Shown here: positions 8,074 to 16,544 of the stretch, piece after piece
Layout of the letters: each line of letters opens with the position of its first letter
Numbering within the stretch: position 1 is the stretch's first letter
DNA from: Acidobacterium sp.
GTDB taxonomy: Bacteria; Acidobacteriota; Terriglobia; Terriglobales; Acidobacteriaceae
Direction of reading: 5' to 3'
Assembly (NCBI GenBank): GCA_003152415.1
Contig: PMAD01000351.1
Location: 177 to 34,917, forward strand
DNA length: 34,741 nucleotides
The notes under the pieces: generated by a model
The model's database searches: none
What the model was told of the DNA's origin: nothing
Seen by the model: the letters and a program-made list of their open reading frames with translations, nothing else
Translations under genes and position numbers: made by a program

Positions 8074-8262
8074 AAACAAGTTGCGGTGGCGGCGACGGCG
8101 CGCGCAGGGTCATGCTGGCCGGAGCGCGGGTGGATGGGGATGAGGGCTACGCCGCTTGCAAATGAGGATGAGGGCTGCGCCCTGCACCGTTGAATTTCTA
8201 CCGGCGGGAGGGGGCTAAGGGATGTGGCAGCGAGCCCTGAGTTGTAGCGGCGGCGAACTTGC

Positions 8263-8511
8263 ATGGCGAATAGTCGATCGGCGGAGGAGTTGCTGGGGGC
8301 GGGGATCGACGCGCTGGCGCACGTCGACGCGGCGCAGCTGGAGGGGTTGGCAGATGCGGCGCGCGGGGTCAGGGGGCCGGAGACGGCTGAGGAACGGCGC
8401 GGGGTGCGGGAGAGGTTGCGAACTCTGCAGCTGCTGATCGCGATGACGCGGCGCAATCTGCGGTTGCTGCACGGTAGAGGGTGCGGCGGCTATGGGTCGT
8501 CAGGAGTCTGA
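8263..8511 (+). CDS. Small helical protein in the FlgN position (possible FlgK/FlgL chaperone)
   Basis: 82 aa, between flgM and flgK; heptad-rich LRTLQLLIAMTRRNLRLLHG. Confidence 0.4.
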   Translation: MANSRSAEELLGAGIDALAHVDAAQLEGLADAARGVRGPETAEERRGVRERLRTLQLLIAMTRRNLRLLHGRGCGGYGSSGV

Positions 8512-8556
8512 AGCCCAGCGCGCGAGCGAGCGGTGAACGGACAGAGAGCGAATTCC

Positions 8557-10011
8557 ATGGCCACGATCGGCACAGCTTTCAATATCGCGACGGGGGCGCT
8601 TGATGCGGATCAGGCGGCTCTGGACATCGTGGCCAACAATACAGCCAACGTCAATACGCCTGGCTACACGCTGGAGACGCCGACGTGGACAGAAAACGAC
8701 ACGGCTTTGCTGGGCGGCATCAACTTTGGGATGGGTGTACAGGAGACGGGAGCGCAGTCGCAGCGGGATCGCGTGCTGGAGCAGGCGATGCAGCAGCAGA
8801 CCCAGACGGAAAGCGCATCGGGGGCGAGGCTGACGGCGCTCGACCAGATGCAGGCGATCTTCAGCGGGGCGACCAGCGCGGGCACGGACACGAGTGCGGC
8901 GAGCGGCATCGGCAGCGATCTCTCAAATTTCTTCGATTCTCTCTCATCGCTGGAAGCGAGCCCGGCGAACGATTCTCTGCGCCAAAGCGTTTTGGGCAGT
9001 GCCTACACCCTGGCGTCGGATTTCAACAGCGCCGCAGCGCAGCTCCAGAGCCAGCGGCAGTCGCTCGATGAGCAGAGCACGAGCGTAGCGGGACAGGCGA
9101 ATTCGCTGCTGCAGAATGTTGCGCAGCTCAATGTGCAGATCGAGTCGACGGATCCGAACGCGGATGCGGGGACGCTGGAGGATCAGCGGCAACAGGATCT
9201 GACGAATTTGTCGCAGCTGATTGGAATCCGTACAGTTCCGACGGAGAACAACGGCCTGACGGTGACGACGATGGGGGGCGCGCTGCTGGTATCCGAGGGA
9301 CAGGCTTATCAGGTCACAACGGGTGAAGACGCAGGGGTGACACACTTCTTCGATGCTGAGGGAACCGACATCACCTCGGACCTGACATCGGGAGGAGGGC
9401 AGATGGGAGGAATTCTTACCACGCGGGACGAGGATATTCCACAGGTGGAGAGCTCGCTGGATGCGTTGGCCTATGCGGTGGGGTCGAACCTGAATACACA
9501 GAACGAAGCGGGGTGGGATCAGAACGGCGTGGCGGGGACGGCGATTTTCAGCTTGCCGGCAAACGCAACGGGAGCGAACCCTGCCGGATCGGCGGCAGAG
9601 ATTGCGGTAGTGATGACCGACCCAACGAAGATTGCGGCAGCAAGCACGATTCCAGGTTCGACGCCGCCGGCGGGCGAAGGGCCTTCGGACAACACCAATT
9701 TGGTGGCGATGGCGAACCTTCAGAACGCAGGAATCGTGAATCGGACTTCGCCAACGTCGTACTTTTCGGACATGGTGACCAGCCTGGGGAGTCTGACCTC
9801 GGAAGTGTCGAGCGAGAACACGGCGCAGCAGGCGTCGCTGACGCAACTGCAAAGTCAGATCGGGTCAGTCTCCGGCGTGAATCTGAACGACGAGGCGGCC
9901 TCCCTCGAGACGCTGGAGCAGTCGTACGAGGCGGCGTCGAAGCTGTTTACCGTGCTGGATCAGGTGATGGTATCGGCGCTGAACTTAGGCGTTCAGGAGA
10001 CGTACTCGTAA
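8557..10011 (+). CDS. flgK: Flagellar hook-associated protein FlgK (HAP1)
   Basis: FNIATGALDADQAALDIVANNTANVNTPGYTLETPTW...GVNLNDEAASLETLEQSYEAASKLFTVLDQVMVSALNLG; ATG 8557 preferred over GTG 8533. Confidence 0.95.
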   Translation: MATIGTAFNIATGALDADQAALDIVANNTANVNTPGYTLETPTWTENDTALLGGINFGMGVQETGAQSQRDRVLEQAMQQQTQTESASGARLTALDQMQAIFSGATSAGTDTSAASGIGSDLSNFFDSLSSLEASPANDSLRQSVLGSAYTLASDFNSAAAQLQSQRQSLDEQSTSVAGQANSLLQNVAQLNVQIESTDPNADAGTLEDQRQQDLTNLSQLIGIRTVPTENNGLTVTTMGGALLVSEGQAYQVTTGEDAGVTHFFDAEGTDITSDLTSGGGQMGGILTTRDEDIPQVESSLDALAYAVGSNLNTQNEAGWDQNGVAGTAIFSLPANATGANPAGSAAEIAVVMTDPTKIAAASTIPGSTPPAGEGPSDNTNLVAMANLQNAGIVNRTSPTSYFSDMVTSLGSLTSEVSSENTAQQASLTQLQSQIGSVSGVNLNDEAASLETLEQSYEAASKLFTVLDQVMVSALNLGVQETYS

Positions 10012-10112
10012 GGAGCTCGGGGCGACGTGAGGAAAATTGGTCGGGCTGCGAGAAACAGCCATTGGACTGACTGCTGGGTATCAGGGCGGGGAACGAAGAG
10101 GGGAGTTCGGGG

Positions 10113-11009
10113 ATGAGGGTCAATCCGCTGTACATGAACGACCTGGTAGGGTCGCTGGACGCGACGTCGGCGAGCGAGGAGCAACTGACCGAGGAGCTGG
10201 CCAGTGGCTCGCGGGTGAATCAGCTGAGTGACGATCCGGTCGCGGCTGGGGAGAATGTGCTGCTGAGTGCGCAGATTGGGAGCGACGATACGTTTTCGCA
10301 GACGGCATCGTCGACGCAGAGCATGCTCCAGGTGAGCGACTCCGCGCTGAGCACCGTCGTGAGCCAGCTGACCTCGGCTGTTTCGCTGGCGACGGAGGCC
10401 AACAACGGCACGCTGAACGCCAGCGACATGGAATCGATCGGCAATCAGCTGGTGGGGATTCGCGACGAAGTGATGTCGCTGGCGAACACGACCTACCTCG
10501 GCCAGTATGTGTTCTCTGGCAGTCAGGGTGGAACGGCGCCCTTCACGTTAAATACAGGTACAACCCCGGCGCAGGCGAACTACCAGGGGGACAGCGATGT
10601 TAGCTACCTGGAGACCCCCAATGGACAGAAGATTCAGTTGAACATTCCGGGGAGCCAGATTTTCTCGGCGAACGGGAACGATGTTTTGGGGACGCTGAAC
10701 ACACTGATCGCGGATTTTTCTTCGGGAACGGCATCACCGAATGCGGAGGCGGACGCTCAGTCGCTGGATTCGGCCCTGAGCTATGTGACGCAGCAGAGAG
10801 TGCTGCTGGACAATTCCTTGTCGCGCCTTAGTTCCGCGGAAAACTACACGCAGAGCGAGTCGACGCAGCTGACGGCGTCGCAGACCACCCTGCTGCAAGC
10901 CAACGTGGGACAGGTGGCGACTGGGCTGAGCACTGCGGAAACGCAGCAGGCAGCGCTGAGTCAGGTGATCGCGACGTTAGGCAAGCAGAGTTTGTTTAAC
11001 GACCTCTGA
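10113..11009 (+). CDS. flgL: Flagellar hook-associated protein FlgL (HAP3)
   Basis: MRVNPLYMNDLVGSLDATSASEEQLTEELASGSRVNQLSDDPVAAGENVLLSAQI...YVFSGSQGGTAPF. Confidence 0.93.
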   Translation: MRVNPLYMNDLVGSLDATSASEEQLTEELASGSRVNQLSDDPVAAGENVLLSAQIGSDDTFSQTASSTQSMLQVSDSALSTVVSQLTSAVSLATEANNGTLNASDMESIGNQLVGIRDEVMSLANTTYLGQYVFSGSQGGTAPFTLNTGTTPAQANYQGDSDVSYLETPNGQKIQLNIPGSQIFSANGNDVLGTLNTLIADFSSGTASPNAEADAQSLDSALSYVTQQRVLLDNSLSRLSSAENYTQSESTQLTASQTTLLQANVGQVATGLSTAETQQAALSQVIATLGKQSLFNDL

Positions 11010-11072
11010 GGACGCGGAGCCGGCAGTGGCTGATTTCGGCGTGAAAGTGGGGTCAGATTCTTGGGAGAACCG

Positions 11073-11102
11073 GGGCGGCTCGCGGTATGCGAGCCGCCCT
11101 TT
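11073..11102 (+). terminator. Rho-independent-like terminator at the end of the flagellar operon
   Basis: Perfect 11-bp stem GGGCGGCTCGC / GCGAGCCGCCC, loop GGTAT, followed by TTT. Confidence 0.75.
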
Positions 11103-11105
11103 GCG

Positions 11106-13649
11106 TTACTGGACCTGGAAATCCTGGGCAAGGGGCGTGTTTTCGGACGAATCGCCGACGAAGACGACAAATTTGCCGGGATCGACTTGCCAGCCTTTTT
11201 TCTCCTCGCTCCAATAGGCGAGAGAGCGGCGGTTGAGCGTGATGCTGACGTGATGGGTATCGCCAGGACCGAGACGAACCTTTTCGAACCCCTTGAGCTC
11301 TTTCACGGGGCGTTTAACCGTCGCCGAAGGATCGCCGACATAAACCTGCGCGACGGTGGCGCCTGCGCGCTGGCCGGTGTTAGCGACGTCGAAGGAGACG
11401 GTGATGGTTCCGTCTCCGCGAGCCTGCAGCGGAGAAACCTTCAGGTTCGAGAAGGAAAAGGTGGTGTAGGAGAGCCCAAAGCCAAAGGGGAAGAGCGGCT
11501 TTTTGTCGTAGGAAGTGTAGTAACGATAGCCGAGGAAGACGCCTTCTTTATAGGAGACGTGCGGCGTTTCGCCTTTGGGAACGGGCGGTGCATAGTAATT
11601 ATCGTGAACGGGGTTCTCTTCCCAGGAGCGCTCTAAGCTGACGGGCAGATGGCCTTCCGGCGAATGCTTACCCGTGAGGATTTCGGCTATCGCGCGGCCA
11701 CCTTCCTGGCCGGGGTACCAGTTGTGTAGCAGTGCGGGAACACCCGAGAGCCATCGATGCATGTCGACACCGCCGCCGGCGGTGATGCTGACGATGGTGT
11801 GGGGATTCGCTTGAGAGACGGCCTGGATCAGCTGATCCTCTCCAAAGGGCAGCTCAAAGGTGCGGTCGAAGCCCTCGCTCTCTGAGGATGGATCGAAGCC
11901 GACGGCAACAACGGCAGCGTCGGCAAGGGAGGCGATCTTCGTTGCCTCAGGACTGACGAGTTCCTCGACTCCACGAATCCCGAGACCGATGCGCGGATAA
12001 GAAGCGTCGGGCCAGTAGTCGAGCTCGATAGAGGCGACTTGTCCGGCAGTGAGGGGAAGCTCGACATAGCGCGGCGCCTGGCCTTCGCGCGAAGGCTGGT
12101 CGATGACGGTCTTGCCGTCCACAGTGAGCTTGTATGCGTCAGAGCCGCCCGCGCCCGTGAGGAAGAGGTAGGCCTCGGTCTTCGCCGGCATGTATTTCAT
12201 GGTGAACCGGACGCTGTGGCGTTCTCTGGCCGGCGGGGTCCATTGCTCGGAGCGGAACATCGCGATGTGGCGAGCGGCGGAGACCGTGGGCGTACCGCTG
12301 AAGTTGGGATTGTCGAAGCTCTCGATTTTCACCTGGGATCCAACCCAGGGATTGTCGGGCACTTTGCCGGAGGGATCGTAGAATTCGGTTTGCTGGAAGA
12401 CGTCGGCAACAGTGGGCAGACCGGCTGCGTAGAGGACCTTGACTTTGCCGGCGAGCGCATCGGAGAGGCCGGTCATGATGCTGATGGGCGCGTAAGCGTC
12501 GACGTGGGAACTGCCGCCGCCTCCGGGTTCAGCCGGCCACGCATCGGGGCCGAGGACGGCGATGGTATGGATTTTGCCCGGGTCGAGCGGAAGCAGGGTG
12601 CCCTCGTTCTTCAGGAGCGTGATGCTCTCGAGTGCTTCCTGCATAGCGACGGCGCGGCCCTCCTGGCTGAAGCGCGGAATGCCGGGGTCGGTCTGGTCGC
12701 GATCGAGGAAACCGAAGCGGATGGCGGTGCGGAAGATGCGGCGCAGTTTTTCGTCGATGGTGGCTTCAGTGACCTGGCCGCCCTTGATGGCGGGCAGCAG
12801 GTTCTTGGGATTCATGAAGCGGCCTGACGGCATCTCGAGATCGAGCCCGCCGTTGGCCGCGCCAACCGCGGAATAGGTGGCGTCCCAGTCGGACATGAGG
12901 ATGCCGTCGAATTTCCAGTCTCTCTTGAGGATGTCGAGGTTGAGGTGGGTGTTCTGCGTCGCATGCACGCCGTTGAGGAGGTTGTAAGAATTCATAACGG
13001 CGCCGACGTGGCCATCGCGGACCGCGGCTTCGAAGGCGGGAAGATAGATTTCGCGCAGAGTGCGCTCGTCCATGTCGGAGCTGACGTTGTGCCGGTCGTA
13101 CTCCTCGTTATTGGCGGCGAAATGCTTCACGGTGGCGATGACGCCTTCGCTCTGCACGCCGCGAATATAGGCGGCGGCGGTTTGGCCGGAGAGATACGGA
13201 TCTTCGCCGAGGTATTCGAAGTTGCGGCCATTCATGGGAGCGCGGTAAATGTTGACACCGGGCCCGAGAAGGAAGTTGACGCCGCGGGCGCGCGCGTCCT
13301 TCCCGATAGACTCGCCCATCTGGTTGGCGAGATTGGGATCCCAGGCGGCGGCGAGCGCGATACCGCCGGCGTACGCAGTGTCGGGACCCCAGGTACGCAC
13401 GCCCTCTGGGCCGTCGCTCATCCTGAGCATGGGGAAGCTCGCGGAAGGTTCGGCACGAATAAACATATTGTCGAGGCCGCCGATGAGGTCGAGTTTTTGC
13501 TCGAGGGTCAGCTTCGCGATCATCGCGTCGACACGCTGCTCGATGGCGGGACTGTCGGGGACGGGGCCCTGAGCCTGCAGTTGACCTGGGAGGGCGCAAA
13601 GAATGCAGCCCAAAACGAAGGCTGCGGTGTGAAACGTTTGATTACGCAC
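11106..13649 (-). CDS. Secreted GH3 beta-glucosidase with PA14-like insertion
   Basis: Signal peptide; RMSDGPEGVRTW, KHFAANNEEYDRHNVSSDMDERTLREIYLPAFE, nucleophile region GILMSDWDAT; PA14-like segment around RERHSVRFTMKYMPAKTEAYLFLTGAGGSDAYKLTVDGK; C-terminal Fn3-like domain. Confidence 0.93.
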   Translation of the reverse strand: MRNQTFHTAAFVLGCILCALPGQLQAQGPVPDSPAIEQRVDAMIAKLTLEQKLDLIGGLDNMFIRAEPSASFPMLRMSDGPEGVRTWGPDTAYAGGIALAAAWDPNLANQMGESIGKDARARGVNFLLGPGVNIYRAPMNGRNFEYLGEDPYLSGQTAAAYIRGVQSEGVIATVKHFAANNEEYDRHNVSSDMDERTLREIYLPAFEAAVRDGHVGAVMNSYNLLNGVHATQNTHLNLDILKRDWKFDGILMSDWDATYSAVGAANGGLDLEMPSGRFMNPKNLLPAIKGGQVTEATIDEKLRRIFRTAIRFGFLDRDQTDPGIPRFSQEGRAVAMQEALESITLLKNEGTLLPLDPGKIHTIAVLGPDAWPAEPGGGGSSHVDAYAPISIMTGLSDALAGKVKVLYAAGLPTVADVFQQTEFYDPSGKVPDNPWVGSQVKIESFDNPNFSGTPTVSAARHIAMFRSEQWTPPARERHSVRFTMKYMPAKTEAYLFLTGAGGSDAYKLTVDGKTVIDQPSREGQAPRYVELPLTAGQVASIELDYWPDASYPRIGLGIRGVEELVSPEATKIASLADAAVVAVGFDPSSESEGFDRTFELPFGEDQLIQAVSQANPHTIVSITAGGGVDMHRWLSGVPALLHNWYPGQEGGRAIAEILTGKHSPEGHLPVSLERSWEENPVHDNYYAPPVPKGETPHVSYKEGVFLGYRYYTSYDKKPLFPFGFGLSYTTFSFSNLKVSPLQARGDGTITVSFDVANTGQRAGATVAQVYVGDPSATVKRPVKELKGFEKVRLGPGDTHHVSITLNRRSLAYWSEEKKGWQVDPGKFVVFVGDSSENTPLAQDFQVQ

Positions 13650-13803
13650 GTGGGTACCTCAAAACCGGCGCCCACCAGACTCGCAGAGCCTTGTGTATTT
13701 GTAAAGGAGGAAGGGCGCAGCGCGAGTTACCTGTTGGGGGAGGGTGAGGGTCCGTAGTAACATAAGGAAATTTTTCCCGGACTGTGTTTTGGCCCGAGCG
13801 GGA

Positions 13804-16065
13804 GTGCGATTGGGGCAGGAGAGGATCGTCGGCAAGCCTGTACTGCGCAAAGAAGGCGTGGCCAAGGTGTGCGGGCGGGCGCAGTACATCGACGATCTGA
13901 CGCTGCCGGAGATGCTCTACGGGGCAACCGTACGAAGCAGCATTGCGCGCGGGCGGATTCTGGGGATCGAATTCGGCGTTGGCGTTCCCTGGGACGAATT
14001 TGTGATCGTCACGGCGACGGATATCCCGGGCGAGAACGAGATTGCGCTGATCAATCACGACTGGCCGTGCCTAGCCGCGGAATTCGTCAATCATCCCGAA
14101 GAACCGATTGCGTTGCTGGCGCATCCGGATCGGCATCTGCTGCCGAAGGCGGTGGCGGCGGTGCGCGTGACGTATGAGGAGTGGCCTGCGGTGTTCTCGA
14201 TGGAGGAAAGCGAGCGCGCGGATCCGGTGGTGTGGGGCAAGGACAACGTCTTCAAGTCGTTTCTGATGGAAAAGGGCGATGTGGACGCGATGTGGTCGCA
14301 GGCGGACCGGGTCGTGGAGGGTGAGTATGCGACGGGTGCGCAGGAGCATCTCTATATAGAGAACAACGGGGCGATCGCGGCGTATTCGGCGGACGAAGGG
14401 CTGACGGTGTGGGGCTCGCTGCAATGTCCTTTCTATGTGCACAAGTCGCTGGTGAAGATGACCGGACTGCCGGAGGAGAAGGTTCGCATTGTGCAGGTGG
14501 AGACCGGCGGCGCGTTTGGGGGCAAGGAAGACTATCCGTCGATGATCGGGGCGCACGCGGCGCTGCTGGCGATGAAGTCGGGCAAGCCGGTGAAGATTGT
14601 TTACGACCGCGCCGAAGATATGGCGGCGACAACGAAGCGGCATCCGTCGCGGGTGCGGCACAGGACGGCGGTGACGAGCGATGGGAAGCTGCTGGGAGCG
14701 GAGATTGAGATTGCGCTCGATGGTGGCGCCTATTCAACGCTGTCGGCGACAGTGCTGTCGCGGGCGACGATTCACGCGGGGGGTCCTTATCACTGGCCGA
14801 ATATTCGCGTGCGGTCGAAGGCGCTCGCGACGAATTATCCGCCGCATGGGGCGTTTCGCGGATTTGGCGCGCCGCAGAGCCTGTTTGCGATCGAGCGGCA
14901 CATGGATCACATTGCCGAGGCGCTGGGGATTGCTCCGGACGAACTGCGGCGCAGGAATCTTCTGAAGCCGGGGCAGACCACGACGACGGGACAATTGATC
15001 CAGGAGGATATCGATCTCGAGCGCCTGATGGACCGCGCGCTGGCCGAGTCCGATTACCACGCGAAACGAGAGCGCTTCGCGCGCGAGAACGCCGGCGCCA
15101 GAATGAAGAAGAAGGGAATTGGACTGGCAGCATTCCTGCATGGCTCGGGATTTACAGGTTCAGGAGAGCGGTATCTAAATTCGCTGGCCGCGATGGATGT
15201 GACGGCGGAGGGAAAAGCGAGGGTGCTGGTGTCGAGCACGGAGTTTGGGCAGGGGACGAATACGATTCTGTGCCAGATTGCCGCCGAGACGCTGGGCATC
15301 GACTATGACGCGGTAGAGATGGGGCCTCCGGACACGAGCGTGGTGCCGAACACGGGGCCGACGGTGGCGTCGCGTACGTCGATGGTGGTGGGGAAGCTGG
15401 TGCATTCCGCGGCGGTCGGCCTGAAAAAAACTCTGCTCGCGAGCGGGTTGCTGCACGAGGGGTACGCGACGGATGAATTTGTGCTGGCGGCGCGCACTTA
15501 TGTTACGCAGCATGGAACGCTGCGCGCGGAGAGCCGCTATGAGGCTCCGCCGGGCGTGCATTGGGACGACCAGCAATATCGCGGAGAAGCGTACGCGGCG
15601 TACGCGTGGGCGGTTTACGTGGCCGAGGTTACGGTGGATATGGCGACGTACGGGGTCGTTGTCGACGACTTTGTCGCGGTGCAGGAAGTGGGGCGCGTGC
15701 TGAATCCGGTGCTGGCGACGGGGCAGATCGAGGGCGGCGTTGCGCAGGGAATTGGGTGGGCGCTGTACGAGAAGGTAGTCTGGGGCCGCGGGCGGATGCA
15801 GAACAATCAGATGACCAACTACATTATTCCCACCTCACAGGATATTCCGCCGATTCGCGTGTTCTTTGAGGAGCGCCCGTTGGGGCATGGAGCGTACGGG
15901 GCGAAGGGCATTGGCGAGCTGCCGATGGATGGGCCGGCGCCGGCGATCCTAAACGCGATTGCGCATGCGACGGGGAAGCAGTTCGACTGCGTACCGTTGC
16001 TGCCCGAGGACATGTTTCGCGCGATGACGGTGGGGGAGCCGGCGCAGGAGGCGGTCGTCCTGTGA
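13804..16065 (+). CDS. Xanthine dehydrogenase molybdopterin-binding subunit
   Basis: VGKPVLRKEGVAKVCGRAQYIDDL, ETGGAFGGKEDYPSMIGAHAALLA, GAFRGFGAPQ, GAKGIGELPM; ORF track extends to 13744 but GTG 13804 looks more plausible. Confidence 0.9.
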   Translation: MRLGQERIVGKPVLRKEGVAKVCGRAQYIDDLTLPEMLYGATVRSSIARGRILGIEFGVGVPWDEFVIVTATDIPGENEIALINHDWPCLAAEFVNHPEEPIALLAHPDRHLLPKAVAAVRVTYEEWPAVFSMEESERADPVVWGKDNVFKSFLMEKGDVDAMWSQADRVVEGEYATGAQEHLYIENNGAIAAYSADEGLTVWGSLQCPFYVHKSLVKMTGLPEEKVRIVQVETGGAFGGKEDYPSMIGAHAALLAMKSGKPVKIVYDRAEDMAATTKRHPSRVRHRTAVTSDGKLLGAEIEIALDGGAYSTLSATVLSRATIHAGGPYHWPNIRVRSKALATNYPPHGAFRGFGAPQSLFAIERHMDHIAEALGIAPDELRRRNLLKPGQTTTTGQLIQEDIDLERLMDRALAESDYHAKRERFARENAGARMKKKGIGLAAFLHGSGFTGSGERYLNSLAAMDVTAEGKARVLVSSTEFGQGTNTILCQIAAETLGIDYDAVEMGPPDTSVVPNTGPTVASRTSMVVGKLVHSAAVGLKKTLLASGLLHEGYATDEFVLAARTYVTQHGTLRAESRYEAPPGVHWDDQQYRGEAYAAYAWAVYVAEVTVDMATYGVVVDDFVAVQEVGRVLNPVLATGQIEGGVAQGIGWALYEKVVWGRGRMQNNQMTNYIIPTSQDIPPIRVFFEERPLGHGAYGAKGIGELPMDGPAPAILNAIAHATGKQFDCVPLLPEDMFRAMTVGEPAQEAVVL

Positions 16066-16544
16066 GCGTTCAGCATTATTCATTGGTGGTGAATGGAGAG
16101 CTGAAGCGAGTTGCAACTCATCCGATGGCGCGCCTGCTGGACGTGCTGCGGTGCGATCTGCTGCTGACGGGCACCAAAGAAGGTTGTGGCGAGGGCGAGT
16201 GCGGCGCCTGCAGCGTGCTGCTGAATGGCGAGCTGGTAAACAGCTGCCTGATTCCGGTGGCGCAGGCGGATGGCGCGGAGATCGAGACGGTAGAGGGACT
16301 AGGCGCCAACGAGCAATTGCATGCAGTGCAGAGGGCGTTTCTCGAATGCGGCGGGGCGCAGTGCGGAATGTGCACGCCGGGCATGCTGGTAGCGTCGGCC
16401 CATTTGTTGAGGAAGAATCCGCATCCGGACCTGGCGGCGATTCGCGAGGGGCTGAACGGGAATCTGTGCCGGTGCACAGGCTATATGAGGATATTTGAAG
16501 CGGTGGAGCGGGCGGTGACGAGTGTGGGCGAGGAGCGCGCATGA
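16062..16544 (+). CDS. Xanthine dehydrogenase-type (2Fe-2S)2 subunit
   Basis: KEGCGEGECGACSVLLNGELVNSC and CGMCTPGML...GNLCRCTGY cysteine motifs; GTGA overlap with the upstream gene. Confidence 0.96.
   Translation: MSVQHYSLVVNGELKRVATHPMARLLDVLRCDLLLTGTKEGCGEGECGACSVLLNGELVNSCLIPVAQADGAEIETVEGLGANEQLHAVQRAFLECGGAQCGMCTPGMLVASAHLLRKNPHPDLAAIREGLNGNLCRCTGYMRIFEAVERAVTSVGEERA

Noticed and set aside
12039-12827. 262-aa and other + strand ORFs within the GH3 gene (also 12945..13757)
   Set aside because: Antisense to well-conserved GH3 catalytic regions; no recognisable domains
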